Part shown: piece by piece, positions 1-8,295 of the stretch
Numbering within the stretch: position 1 is the first letter of the stretch
How the letters are laid out: each line of letters begins with the position of its first letter
Source of the DNA: Candidatus Mesolinea sp.
GTDB lineage: Bacteria; Chloroflexota; Anaerolineae; Anaerolineales; Anaerolineaceae
Assembly: GCA_003499715.1 (NCBI GenBank)
Contig: DNSH01000077.1
Coordinates: 1 to 13,480 of the forward strand
Reading direction: 5' to 3'
DNA: 13,480 bases
The notes under the pieces: generated by a model
What the model was told of the DNA's origin: nothing
What the model saw: only the letters and a program-made list of their open reading frames with translations
Database searches by the model: none
Position numbers and translations under genes: made by a program

Positions 1-796
1 ATTCCTTCCAAGCATAAAGGTAGCCAATCTCGGCGTGGACCGGGTTGGTGTGCAGCTGCACGCTAAAACCGCTTCCCTCCAAGAAGCGCACTAAGCGGGA
101 ATGCTCGTGCTCAGTGTCTAGGTCGTGATATTCCATCACGATGCGCTGTACACGAGCAAGGCTCTCTGCGCTCGCTCCCATCAGGATAGCATACTCAGCG
201 CCTTCACAATCCAACTTGAGCAGGTCAATGATGGAATCTACCGAGTCTTGCACGAGCTGGTCGAAGGTAATCACCGGAATTTCGGCGGTAAGAGCTGTAT
301 CTGATTGCTGAAAGACAGTCTTGCCCTGCAAGGGCTCGGCATTTACCAGATCTAGCTGTATGGTTCCATGCTGATCCCACACGCCAACGCAAAACGCTTG
401 TACATTGCTTAGCTTATTTAGCATGATATTTTCCTGCAGGAGAGCAAAGGATTGTGGGTTGGGCTCGTAGGCGTAAACTTCGCCGGCGGCAGCTTTTTGT
501 GTAGCGTAAACGGTGAATTCACCAATGGCTGCGCCGATATCGACGACCACCCAATCTGGCTCGATTTGCGTGCCATAGCGCATATAAAACTGATCCAGAA
601 AAGTCTCTTTTACTGACCAGATATCCATTGCGCTACGCACGCGCATCTCGGTGGGCTGACGCCAAAAATGTAAGGTCGCTGGTTCAGAGAGCTGCTTTCC
701 GAGGAAGGCGCGCAGGAGCAGCCCCCAGCTGCGGAAGCCAGCCGCCATCTCCAGCACGCTCCAGGCATAATAGCTCCATTTACGCCAAGCACTCAT
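1..796 (-). CDS. FkbM family methyltransferase (3' end cut by window edge)
   Basis: SAM-dependent methyltransferase of the FkbM family, which usually O-methylates sugars or natural products. The reading frame is open from ATG at 796 to position 1, giving 265 residues without a stop; family members are commonly 250-300 residues, so only a short tail should be missing. Motif I is VDIGAAIGEFTVYA (residues 85-98), followed by the acidic ribose-binding strand YEPNP (110-114) and the family signature LLKLDCEGAEYAIL (192-205). The first 60 residues are rich in Trp and aromatic residues and precede the fold. The start codon overlaps the stop of the upstream methyltransferase by 4 bases (ATGA), indicating translational coupling. 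Together with the preceding glycosyltransferase this suggests methylation of a surface glycan; the substrate cannot be read from the sequence. Confidence 0.9.
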   Translation of the reverse strand, partial: MSAWRKWSYYAWSVLEMAAGFRSWGLLLRAFLGKQLSEPATLHFWRQPTEMRVRSAMDIWSVKETFLDQFYMRYGTQIEPDWVVVDIGAAIGEFTVYATQKAAAGEVYAYEPNPQSFALLQENIMLNKLSNVQAFCVGVWDQHGTIQLDLVNAEPLQGKTVFQQSDTALTAEIPVITFDQLVQDSVDSIIDLLKLDCEGAEYAILMGASAESLARVQRIVMEYHDLDTEHEHSRLVRFLEGSGFSVQLHTNPVHAEIGYLYAWKE

Positions 797-1599
797 GCGT
801 CTCTCCGAGCAGCGTAAAAAGTGCAGGTACCATCCTCACATAGCGGGTTATCCAAGAGCCGGCGGATTTTACGATAGTGCAAGAAGGGGTTTTGCCGCGA
901 GGGAAAGAGCACCCATTTACCTAAGGTTTTCTTCCAGAGTAAATTGGGCAAGCCGGCAGCATGCCCACGCTCGAGCATTTGCAGCGCCCACTTGGGGAAG
1001 TAGTTCCAGTATTCCACGCTCGTAAAGCCGGCTAACTTCAGGCGCGCCAGCCATACCTCCGGCGGGTCCAGGTTCACATGCCGGGCAATACGGTTGAAAA
1101 AAGTTTCATAGCGGGTAGCCAAGCCAGGCAGCCCAAGCGCGTTCAGCACCTGCATGCCCCATAGGTCCGTACGGAAGTGCTGATTGGGCACGACAAAGTA
1201 AAACATACCGCCTGGCGCCATCACGCGCCCGATGTCATTGAGCACCAACTGCACATTGGGGATATGCTCGAGCACGCTGTTGCTGATAGCGTAAGCAAAG
1301 CTTGCTGGGGGCAGCGGCAAGGCAGAACCATTCGCTTGCACCAGCAGCGCGTAGACCTTGCGGCCGGCAGCTTCTCGTAAAGGCTGCCACCACGGATCGA
1401 TCCCCAAAATTTGCTGACCGGTAAGGTAAGCCTGGGCAAAATGCCCATCACCAGCGCCAATATCCAAAATAGGGCCTGGGATATCGAAACGGGCGTAGAG
1501 GCTATGCTCCACCGCCCGCAGCATCCCGCGGAAATAGGGCAGGCTGGAAAGATGCTTCCAGCAAATCTCATCCAACTCGTCGGCAGTGAGCTCTCTCAT
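793..1599 (-). CDS. Class I SAM-dependent methyltransferase (Methyltransf_11 type)
   Basis: A 268-residue soluble methyltransferase with a Rossmann-like SAM fold. Motif I is LDIGAGDGHF (residues 45-54), the strand-2 acidic end is GIDP (66-69), the strand-4 region is NSVLEHIPNV (107-116), and the post-motif APGGMFYFVVP (128-138) fits the Methyltransf_11 subgroup. After residue 140 comes a family-specific region with no motif I recognise. It lies between a glycosyltransferase and an FkbM methyltransferase and overlaps both by 4 bases (ATGA at each end), so the three are probably made together. The likely substrate is a sugar, lipid carrier or glycolipid head group (inference from neighbours). 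Related proteins methylate quinones and many small molecules, so substrate assignment is weak while the methyltransferase call is firm. Confidence 0.9.
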   Translation of the reverse strand: MRELTADELDEICWKHLSSLPYFRGMLRAVEHSLYARFDIPGPILDIGAGDGHFAQAYLTGQQILGIDPWWQPLREAAGRKVYALLVQANGSALPLPPASFAYAISNSVLEHIPNVQLVLNDIGRVMAPGGMFYFVVPNQHFRTDLWGMQVLNALGLPGLATRYETFFNRIARHVNLDPPEVWLARLKLAGFTSVEYWNYFPKWALQMLERGHAAGLPNLLWKKTLGKWVLFPSRQNPFLHYRKIRRLLDNPLCEDGTCTFYAARRDA

Positions 1600-2747
1600 C
1601 GGCGCAGGACTTCCTCAAAAAGCATTTGATAGGTTTGCGCCACTTCTTCCTTGGCAAATCTTCTCAGGTAATCCTCTGCATGGGGCAGTATTGCCTTGCC
1701 CTCGTCCAATGTCGCAATAATAGCCTGAGCTAAAGCTTCGGCGTCGCGCAGGGGCACAATTTTACCCATGCCGGTGTTCAAAACAGGTTGGCGCACCCCG
1801 GGCAAATCCGAAGCAATCACCGGGGCGCCTTGCAGCATAGCTTCGATTTGCACAATTCCAAAGGATTCCGTGCGGTTGAGGCTGGAGAAGATGAGCATAT
1901 CACACGCCCCAAAAAAAGCACGGAATTCATCATCGGGCAGGTAGCCCAACGACTGCCAATGTTTTCCAAGTGGCTCAAGCATCGCTTCGATCTTTGCCTG
2001 ATATGCTTCCTCGCCCAAGACGCCTTTCCAAGTGCCGGCATGTACTACCCGAGTTTGTGGGTAGACTGCGAGCACTTTGGGCAGCGCTGCGATCAGGTAT
2101 TCATAGCCTTTCTCGGCAGCCACGCGCCCAGCTAGCCCTAATATATGCTCATCCGGTTGAAAGCCATATTTCGCCTTAAAAGCTTGCACCTCTTCAGGTG
2201 TGGTGCGCACCCAATCGATGGGGGTTGGCACTTCACGCACCTTCTCAAGGTGGGGCTTAAGCCAGGGGGAATGCTCGGCATAATCTAGTGAGTTCTGCAC
2301 AATAATATCTGCCTGGCGCAGCACGCCAGCTTGGCGCTGCTGCGTCCCCCAACCGGCGAGCCGATTGAGCAAGCTGCCGCTCATTTCCAGGTCACAGTGG
2401 TAAGTAACCACAAGCGGCTTCCCCTGCCGCCGGCATTCACGGGCAAAGTTTGGTGATTCGAACTGAGGTAGATGCAGGTTTACCACATCTGCCCAAGCCA
2501 CCCAGCGGCGAGCAGCCGCACGTAGTCCGTGCATTAGCACGCCCTTGGAGATGTGCATACTCACCTGCAGGCGCACCACTTTTACGCCTTCCAGATCTTC
2601 CTCAAGCGCCAAATCTGGCTTGAACTGTGAAGTCAACACTACAACTTCATGCCCTAATTGCACTAAACCCTTAGCCATGCGCAAAGCATAAATCGATAGC
2701 CCAGATTTATACGGCTCGAAGTAAGTGGTAGTCATGAGAATTTTCAC
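1596..2747 (-). CDS. Glycosyltransferase family 4 (GT-B fold)
   Basis: Retaining glycosyltransferase of 383 residues that would transfer a sugar from a nucleotide-sugar donor, probably at the cytoplasmic membrane face. I place the start at GTG 2747, not the ATG at 2774: the GTG overlaps the flippase stop by 4 bases (GTGA), matching the other junctions in this operon, and the family N-terminus then begins at VKILMTTTYFEP. The N-terminal domain has the glycine turn KSGLSIYALRMA (14-25). The C-terminal donor-binding domain has GLAGRVAAEKG (204-214) and NRTESFGIVQIEAML (291-305), which contains the E-x7-E pair E294/E302, followed by GAPVIASDLPGVR. The relatives include mannosyl- and glucosyltransferases for phosphatidylinositol and surface glycans. 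Donor and acceptor are unknown. Confidence 0.92.
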   Translation of the reverse strand: MKILMTTTYFEPYKSGLSIYALRMAKGLVQLGHEVVVLTSQFKPDLALEEDLEGVKVVRLQVSMHISKGVLMHGLRAAARRWVAWADVVNLHLPQFESPNFARECRRQGKPLVVTYHCDLEMSGSLLNRLAGWGTQQRQAGVLRQADIIVQNSLDYAEHSPWLKPHLEKVREVPTPIDWVRTTPEEVQAFKAKYGFQPDEHILGLAGRVAAEKGYEYLIAALPKVLAVYPQTRVVHAGTWKGVLGEEAYQAKIEAMLEPLGKHWQSLGYLPDDEFRAFFGACDMLIFSSLNRTESFGIVQIEAMLQGAPVIASDLPGVRQPVLNTGMGKIVPLRDAEALAQAIIATLDEGKAILPHAEDYLRRFAKEEVAQTYQMLFEEVLRR

Positions 2748-3772
2748 GCCACATCTCCGTGCTGTTTGTGCCAATGGGAAGCCTTACTTGCCAGGCTGCC
2801 AAAGCTTTCACCTAGGATGTAAATTCCCACCATACCGAGTAGGCTTGTTCCAATAAATTGCACCGCATGTAAAATGAGTGCAATAGCCAATGCTGTGGAT
2901 TGCTCTACGCCTAACAAGCCATAAAGTGCTACATTAGCTGCCTCGTAAACGCCCAAGTTGGCTGGAGCAGCGGGTAAGGCGTTGGCAAAAGACCCGCCAG
3001 CAACGATGAATACGGACCACCAATCTTGGCTGGCGGGCAAGAGTGCTCGCTGCAACACCACAACGGATCCCATCGAGCACATCCAACTGGCCGCCAGTAA
3101 TAAAAGCGCATACAAAAACCTAATCGGATCGAGCAGAATCTGAAATCCCGCTAAGAAGCCCTTTATCCTGGGCAGCCAGCGCAATAAACGCGGTTTACCC
3201 GCCCAACGCGTTTCCAATTTGGCGTTGATTTTCGTCAAATTGCGCGCAGCCAATCCAGCCAGGATGAATAACAACACGGTAAGCGCTAATACCACACTAG
3301 CTAAGGTTTGCATCGAGCGTGCACTCACTACCCTCGGGAGCATCAACAAGAAGTAGGTTGCGGCTAAAAAGAAATCCAGCGTGCGCTCAGTGATGATGCT
3401 GGCGAGCACTTGCATAAAACCCGCTTGGACTTTACCTTTTCCAGCCAATAAGGCTGCCCGTCCAAATTCGCCTAATTTAAAAGGCAAAACGTTATTGAGT
3501 AAGTAGCCGGCATTAATACCAAAAAAAGCTTCCCAGAAGGTGAATTTCCCTTCTAACAAAAAAAACCAGCAAATCACACGCAACACTAGGCTTAAAAGGA
3601 ACAACCCTACCACGCTCAAAACTGTGGTGGCGTCCACGCGGCTGAAAGCAGCCCCAACCTGATTGAAATCAACCTGTTGACTAAGAAAATAAATCGCGGC
3701 TGCTGTAATCACCAGCGGCAGCAGCCAGCGTAAAACGTCAGATAGATTAGCTTTCTTCGGCTCTTGTGGCAT
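2744..3772 (-). CDS. Flippase-like integral membrane protein (LPG synthase TM / UPF0104 type)
   Basis: Polytopic membrane protein of 342 residues with roughly eight hydrophobic segments, of the superfamily formed by the membrane domain of lysylphosphatidylglycerol synthase (MprF) and by YbhN and AglD relatives. Family landmarks are LLNNVLPFKLGEFGRA (91-106), SIITERTLDF (125-134) and LPAAPANLGVYEAAN (266-280). It lacks the soluble aminoacyl-transferase domain of MprF, so it corresponds to the translocase part alone. Such stand-alone proteins often sit beside glycosyltransferases and are thought to move or bind lipid-linked sugars; this role is inferred. Its start overlaps the lepA stop by one base (TAATG) and its stop overlaps the glycosyltransferase start by 4 bases, so it is cotranslated with the glycan genes. 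Confidence 0.88.
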   Translation of the reverse strand: MPQEPKKANLSDVLRWLLPLVITAAAIYFLSQQVDFNQVGAAFSRVDATTVLSVVGLFLLSLVLRVICWFFLLEGKFTFWEAFFGINAGYLLNNVLPFKLGEFGRAALLAGKGKVQAGFMQVLASIITERTLDFFLAATYFLLMLPRVVSARSMQTLASVVLALTVLLFILAGLAARNLTKINAKLETRWAGKPRLLRWLPRIKGFLAGFQILLDPIRFLYALLLLAASWMCSMGSVVVLQRALLPASQDWWSVFIVAGGSFANALPAAPANLGVYEAANVALYGLLGVEQSTALAIALILHAVQFIGTSLLGMVGIYILGESFGSLASKASHWHKQHGDVA

Positions 3773-5565
3773 TAATCCTCTAACCTCAGCATCGCCATAA
3801 AAGCTTCTTGGGGGATTTCTACGCTGCCAACCATTTTCATACGCTTCTTCCCCTTTTTCTGTTTTTCTAGCAGCTTCTTTTTGCGTGTGATATCACCGCC
3901 GTAACATTTAGCCAATACATCTTTGCGCAGAGCTTTGACATTAGCCCGGGAAATGACTTTGCCTTGTGAGTAAGCTTGAATTGGGATGGTAAAAAGTTGT
4001 TGCGGGATGAGCTCCTTAAGCTTGCTGACCAGCGCTTGGCCTTTATGATAGGCATCACTTTTATGTACAATTGCAGTAAGCGCATCGACTTTCTCACCGT
4101 TTATGAGAATCTCCAACTTGACCAAGTCACCCGCACGATATTCTAAGAACTGATAATCCATCGAAGCATAGCCGCGCGTCCCGGATTTGAGCAGATCGAA
4201 AAAGTCGACAATGATTTCAGAAAGCGGGATTTCGAAGTTGAGTTGCACGCGATTAGCTGACGGATATTCTTCGCTAATGTAAATCCCGCGTTTGCGTTTG
4301 ACTAGGTCCATCACCACGCCGTAATATTCCGATGGCGTAAAGATGTTCAGGGTTAACCATGGCTCACGAATTTCGACAATGCGGCTCTCATCGGGGAGAT
4401 CGGCAGGGGAATCAATAGTAATAACATCCCCATTGGTCAGCAGCACCTGATACTCAACAGAAGGCGCAGTAAAAACCACGTCCAAGTTATATTCGCGCTC
4501 CAGCCGCTCTTGAATTATTTCCATATGGAACAGACCCAAAAATCCGCAGCGAAAGCCAAAATTGAGGGCTTCACTCGATTCAGGCTCAAAACTCAACGAA
4601 GCATCGTTGAGCTGCAGCTTCTCAAGAGCATCTTTGAGGTTAGAGTAATCTTCCCCTTCGGTAGGGTAAACGCCGGCAAAAACCATGGGTTTAGCTTTGC
4701 GATAACCCGGCAAGGCTTCAGCTGCCGGCTTTACTGCATTCGTAATGGTATCCCCCACGCGGCATTCCGAGACTGTTTTCAGACCCGTGGCGATATAACC
4801 CACATCACCAGCTTCCAATTTATCTATCGGGCGTAAATCAGGCGAAAATACACCAATTTCTACAGGTTGTGTGCGGATTCCATTTGCCATCATCATGATG
4901 CGATCGGTGGGTTCGAGTTTGCCATCAAACACCCGTACGTATGCGATCACACCCTTATACGGGTCATAATGGGAGTCAAAAATAAGCGCTCGCAAAGGCT
5001 GGTCAATATTTCGGGGTGGTTCCGGAATTTTTTTGGCAATTGCCTCGAGTACCAAGTCCACATTTTGCCCGGTTTTGGCGCTGATAGGAATGATTTCCTC
5101 TTCATCTACGCCTAAGAGGTTCACTAAATCTTTTTTGACCTCGTCCACCTGTGCGCTGGGAAGGTCAATTTTGTTAATCACCGGAATGATGACCAGGTTA
5201 GCATCCAATGCTAAGTAAAGGTTAGCTAAAGTTTGAGCTTCAATCCCTTGGGTTGCATCCACGACTAATACCGCGCCCTCACACGCATAAAGTGCTCGGC
5301 TGACCTCATAATTAAAGTCAACGTGTCCAGGGGTATCGATGAGGTTGAACTCATAATCCTGCTCATCCTTTGCATGATAGACCATACGCACAGCCGAGGC
5401 TTTAATCGTGACGCCTTTCTCGCGTTCCAATTCCATGTTATCCAACACCTGCTCGGTCATCTCACGTGCAGAGATGGTGTCGGTCAATTGGAGCATTCGG
5501 TCAGCTAAAGTGGATTTGCCATGATCGACATGGGCAATGATGCAAAAATTACGGATATTTTCCAT
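3772..5565 (-). CDS. lepA: Elongation factor 4 (LepA), ribosome-associated GTPase
   Basis: Full-length 597-residue LepA/EF4, a translational GTPase that binds the ribosome and is linked to back-translocation or 30S assembly. G1 is AHVDHGKST (residues 11-19), the switch region has [10 protein letters not shown] (47-56), G3 is DTPGH (77-81) and G4 is NKID (131-134). The C-terminal LepA-specific domain is intact, with [24 protein letters not shown] near the end. It follows tlyA after 26 bases and is followed by a membrane protein with a 1-base overlap. An in-frame TGA two codons upstream of ATG 5565 rules out an earlier start. The best Shine-Dalgarno match (GGGAGGAG at 5592-5585) ends 19 bases before the ATG, farther than usual. 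Length and motifs are normal for the family. Confidence 0.98.
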   Translation of the reverse strand: MENIRNFCIIAHVDHGKSTLADRMLQLTDTISAREMTEQVLDNMELEREKGVTIKASAVRMVYHAKDEQDYEFNLIDTPGHVDFNYEVSRALYACEGAVLVVDATQGIEAQTLANLYLALDANLVIIPVINKIDLPSAQVDEVKKDLVNLLGVDEEEIIPISAKTGQNVDLVLEAIAKKIPEPPRNIDQPLRALIFDSHYDPYKGVIAYVRVFDGKLEPTDRIMMMANGIRTQPVEIGVFSPDLRPIDKLEAGDVGYIATGLKTVSECRVGDTITNAVKPAAEALPGYRKAKPMVFAGVYPTEGEDYSNLKDALEKLQLNDASLSFEPESSEALNFGFRCGFLGLFHMEIIQERLEREYNLDVVFTAPSVEYQVLLTNGDVITIDSPADLPDESRIVEIREPWLTLNIFTPSEYYGVVMDLVKRKRGIYISEEYPSANRVQLNFEIPLSEIIVDFFDLLKSGTRGYASMDYQFLEYRAGDLVKLEILINGEKVDALTAIVHKSDAYHKGQALVSKLKELIPQQLFTIPIQAYSQGKVISRANVKALRKDVLAKCYGGDITRKKKLLEKQKKGKKRMKMVGSVEIPQEAFMAMLRLED

Positions 5566-5591
5566 GAGGCTTCAGTGACGTTCGCTCCTCC

Positions 5592-6386
5592 CTATGCATT
5601 TTCCTGCGAAATCACCTGAGCAATTGCCTCGGGAATACATATATGATCGGAATTGCTACCTACGCGCAGCGCTAATAAAAATTCAGTGTTACCATCTGAA
5701 CCCATGAGTGGTGAACGGGCAAGCCCAACCAAGCCATATCCCAGTTTTTGAGCTAAAGTCATTACCTGCTCCAAAACCTGGGCGTGGACGGCGCTATCGC
5801 GAATGACACCATTGGTATGCTTCACGATTTCCCGTCCAGCTTCAAACTGAGGCTTAACCAAAGCGACCACCTCTCCGGGATTGCCTTCAAACCAGTTAAG
5901 CACCACTGGCAAAATAAGATCCAAAGAAATAAAGGAGACATCTATGGTCACAAAATCAACTGGTTCGGGCAGGCTCTTGAGCTGCCGAGCATTGGTATGC
6001 TCCATAACCACGACCAGGGGATTTTTACGCAAGGATTCGTGCAGCTCCCCTTGCCCAACATCAATAGCATAGACCTTGCGAGCACCATGTTGAAGGAGGC
6101 AATCGGTAAACCCACCTGTAGAAGCACCCACATCAGCACAAATTTTGTTCAGAGGGCTCAGCTTAAAATGTTCCAAGGCTGCTTTAAGCTTCAACCCAGC
6201 CCGCGAAACAAACTCCGGTCTGGCGATAATGGATATATTGCAATCTGGAGTCACCATCTGCGATGCTTTACTCGCAATAATGCCATCGACCTTAATCAAG
6301 CCTTCATCAATGGCGCGCTGAGCACGATTGCGACTCTCCACTAAGCCCAAGTTCACTAAGTGCTGGTCTAACCTAACTTTTCTCAT
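5592..6386 (-). CDS. tlyA: TlyA family 2'-O-ribose rRNA methyltransferase
   Basis: A 264-residue TlyA-type protein: an N-terminal S4 RNA-binding domain (about residues 1-58, starting MRKVRLDQHLVNLG) joined to an FtsJ-like SAM methyltransferase domain. Visible motifs are SRAGLKL (61-67), the SAM loop DVGASTGGFTDCLL (85-98), AIDVGQGEL (107-115), TIDVSFISL (147-155) and VKPQFEAG (177-184). TlyA proteins methylate cytidines of 16S and in some species 23S rRNA; some homologues are called haemolysins because of an older assay. First gene of the minus-strand operon. The ATG at 6386 is the earliest possible start because an in-frame TAG lies four codons upstream, and there is no clear Shine-Dalgarno sequence, so initiation may be leaderless. 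It fits with lepA as a ribosome-related pair. Confidence 0.95.
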   Translation of the reverse strand: MRKVRLDQHLVNLGLVESRNRAQRAIDEGLIKVDGIIASKASQMVTPDCNISIIARPEFVSRAGLKLKAALEHFKLSPLNKICADVGASTGGFTDCLLQHGARKVYAIDVGQGELHESLRKNPLVVVMEHTNARQLKSLPEPVDFVTIDVSFISLDLILPVVLNWFEGNPGEVVALVKPQFEAGREIVKHTNGVIRDSAVHAQVLEQVMTLAQKLGYGLVGLARSPLMGSDGNTEFLLALRVGSNSDHICIPEAIAQVISQENA

Positions 6387-6392
6387 GGCTCT

Positions 6393-6398
6393 ATTCTA
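6393..6398 (-). promoter_or_regulatory. Candidate -10 element of the tlyA operon
   Basis: On the minus strand TAGAAT lies 6 bases before the tlyA ATG. Transcription would begin at or next to the start codon, giving a leaderless mRNA. No good -35 hexamer is seen 16-18 bases upstream (GGAGAG at 17), which lowers confidence. An AT-rich stretch farther upstream could host another promoter. Confidence 0.35.
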
Positions 6399-6424
6399 AT
6401 CGGTTTTTTCGAATTCTCTCCGCA

Positions 6425-6451
6425 TTGGAAGTTTACAATTAATGATAATAT
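6425..6451 (+). promoter_or_regulatory. Candidate promoter of the UbiA-mevalonate kinase-IPK operon
   Basis: TTGGAA at 6425-6430 and TAATAT at 6446-6451 are separated by 15 bases; overlapping alternatives for the -10 are GATAAT at 6444-6449 and TATATC at 6449-6454 (18-base spacing). The TAATAT box ends 7 bases before the ATG at 6459, and no Shine-Dalgarno sequence lies in between, so the transcript may be leaderless. Confidence 0.45.
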
Positions 6452-6458
6452 ATCCTGC

Positions 6459-7328
6459 ATGCGACCTATCCTCGAAACTTTGCGCCCTAAACAATGGATA
6501 AAAAATCTGGTTATTTTTGCCGGCTTGGTCTTTGATGGACAGTTACTTAACCTGCAGCCATTCTTGCGCGTGCTACTAGCAACGTTGATCTTTTGCCTCA
6601 TCTCCGGTTTGACCTATACCCTCAATGATTTGTTGGACATCAAAGCAGATCGCTTGCACCCGCAGAAGAAAAACCGCCCAATTGCATCTGGTCGCCTAAG
6701 CGTTCAGCATGCAATCCTTTTGGCTGTTATTTTAGCGCTGATTGCTTTTCCAGCGGCATTTTTGCTCTCCATTGAATTTGGATGGGTATGTTTAACGTAC
6801 ACCTTGCTTATTCTCGCCTATTCTAAATGGCTCAAAAAGATCCTCATCTTAGATGTGATGATCATCGCTTTCGGTTTCGTTTTACGCGTGATCGCCGGCG
6901 TGGTGGTAATTACGGTAAATTATTTCTCACCCTGGCTGTTCCTCATTACCACCTTGCTCGCAATATTTTTAGGTTTTGGTAAGCGCCTCTCCGAGCTGAA
7001 GATGCTAGAAACCCATGCCAGCGAGCATCGCAACGTTTTGGCTGGTTATTCTATCCCACTGCTCAAAGATTATATTAATATTGTCTTGTGTGCTACGCTC
7101 ATCACTTACTGTCTGTATACCTTTTCCGCGCATCCATCCGTGAACACATACGCGATGATGTTTACCATTCCGTTTGTGCTTTATGGTCTCTTCCGATATA
7201 TGTACATTATCGAAAATAGTCACTTAGCTGCCGCCCCAGAAGAAGCCCTGCTCCGGGACCGCCCGCTGCAGCTGGTGGTGCTTTTCTGGGCTTTGGTTGT
7301 TGTCCTAATTATTTATTTTATCTATTAA
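6459..7328 (+). CDS. UbiA family prenyltransferase, probable polyprenyl-phosphate phosphoribosyltransferase
   Basis: Polytopic membrane enzyme of 289 residues in the UbiA superfamily. The first Asp-rich motif is NDLLDIKAD (residues 56-64) followed by HPQKKNRPIASGR (67-79); the second region is YSKWLKKILILD (121-132) with GFVLRVIAG (139-147); a third motif is GFGKRLSELK (172-181). The HPxKxxRPIASG pattern, the N-terminal RPKQWIKN (9-16) and GKRxxE are typical of decaprenyl-phosphate phosphoribosyltransferases (mycobacterial Rv3806c type), which join PRPP to a polyprenyl phosphate, and less typical of quinone or haem prenyltransferases. About eight to nine hydrophobic helices. The start fits the family N-terminus. 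Mevalonate kinase follows after 7 bases, linking it to isoprenoid supply. A different UbiA acceptor cannot be excluded. Confidence 0.8.
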   Translation: MRPILETLRPKQWIKNLVIFAGLVFDGQLLNLQPFLRVLLATLIFCLISGLTYTLNDLLDIKADRLHPQKKNRPIASGRLSVQHAILLAVILALIAFPAAFLLSIEFGWVCLTYTLLILAYSKWLKKILILDVMIIAFGFVLRVIAGVVVITVNYFSPWLFLITTLLAIFLGFGKRLSELKMLETHASEHRNVLAGYSIPLLKDYINIVLCATLITYCLYTFSAHPSVNTYAMMFTIPFVLYGLFRYMYIIENSHLAAAPEEALLRDRPLQLVVLFWALVVVLIIYFIY

Positions 7329-7335
7329 GGAACAA

Positions 7336-8295
7336 ATGCCGGTTATTTCTTCCAGCGCTTGCGCAAAGCTCATCCTCTTAGGAGAACATGCTGTTGTCTA
7401 CGGCGAGCCTGCCTTAGCCATACCATTTTCAGGGCTGCGGGTGCGTTGCGTGGTCGAGCCATGGATTAACGGTCCCGCTGGCACAATGCATATCAGAGCT
7501 CGCGAGCTTCAGCTGAACCAGCCATTGCAAGCGCTGCCCGAGGATAACTTCCTGCGCAAGGCAGTGGAATTGGTCCTCGCTGAATTAGGAGTTTTCCAAA
7601 CACCAACCTGCAAGCTGGCGATTTATTCGGATATCCCCATCTCCGCTGGATTGGGAGCTAGCGCTGCAATTGCAGTTGCTACCATGCGAGCGCTTTCAGC
7701 CTTTTTAGGGCATCCCCTCGAAAAGGAAACACTCAATCGCTTAGCCTTCGAGACCGAGAAGTTGATGCACGGAAACCCATCCGGCATTGATAACACCGTG
7801 ATAGTTTACGAGCAGCCAATTTTGTTTCGTAAAGGGGAACCAATTGAGTTTGTTTACCCAAGTATTAACTTGCATTTTCTTATCGCAGATAGCGGCATCA
7901 AAAAAGCAACCGCAGAATCAGTGGCTTACCTTGCGCAACAGCGCGAGCGTGATCCACAGAGCGTTGAGGCTGCGATTGCGGAAATTGGAAAGATTTCACT
8001 TCTCGGGAAGAAGGCGTTTGAGCAAGGAGACTTAATAGCTTTGGGTGAAGCGATGGACGCAGACCAAGCGCTACTCGCACAGCTCGATCTCTCGTGTGAA
8101 GCGCTGGATGAACTCATCATTGCTGCACGGCAAGCCGGCGCTCTGGGCGCAAAGCTGACCGGCGGCGGTAAGGGCGGAAATATGCTTGCCTTGGTGACCC
8201 CGGAAACGCAGGAGGCAGTTAGGAAAGCCCTGCTCTCCGCTGGCGCAGTCAGAGTTTACCAGACCGATCTGAAAGAGGTGCAAGACCATGACTGA
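7336..8295 (+). CDS. mvk: Mevalonate kinase
   Basis: GHMP-family kinase of 319 residues that phosphorylates mevalonate to mevalonate 5-phosphate in the cytoplasm. Motifs: KLILLGEHAVVYG with K11 (residues 11-23), the ATP-binding loop PISAGLGASAAIAVA (101-115), the mevalonate-kinase-specific HGNPSGIDN (145-153) with likely catalytic D152, and KLTGGGKGGNMLAL (273-286). HGxPSGxDN separates it from galactokinase, homoserine kinase and phosphomevalonate kinase. An AAGGA ribosome site overlaps the UbiA stop and lies 4-5 bases before the ATG. The end overlaps the isopentenyl phosphate kinase gene by 8 bases. Length fits compact bacterial and archaeal forms. Supplies the mevalonate route, which most bacteria lack; the other mevalonate genes must lie elsewhere. 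Confidence 0.93.
   Translation: MPVISSSACAKLILLGEHAVVYGEPALAIPFSGLRVRCVVEPWINGPAGTMHIRARELQLNQPLQALPEDNFLRKAVELVLAELGVFQTPTCKLAIYSDIPISAGLGASAAIAVATMRALSAFLGHPLEKETLNRLAFETEKLMHGNPSGIDNTVIVYEQPILFRKGEPIEFVYPSINLHFLIADSGIKKATAESVAYLAQQRERDPQSVEAAIAEIGKISLLGKKAFEQGDLIALGEAMDADQALLAQLDLSCEALDELIIAARQAGALGAKLTGGGKGGNMLALVTPETQEAVRKALLSAGAVRVYQTDLKEVQDHD

Noticed and set aside
610..792. 60-codon minus-strand open frame
   Set aside because: It is a shifted frame within the FkbM methyltransferase, whose own frame stays open to position 1 and shows all family motifs.
5784..6344. 186-codon open frame on the plus strand
   Set aside because: It lies wholly inside tlyA on the opposite strand, has no recognisable domain, and tlyA is well supported by motifs.
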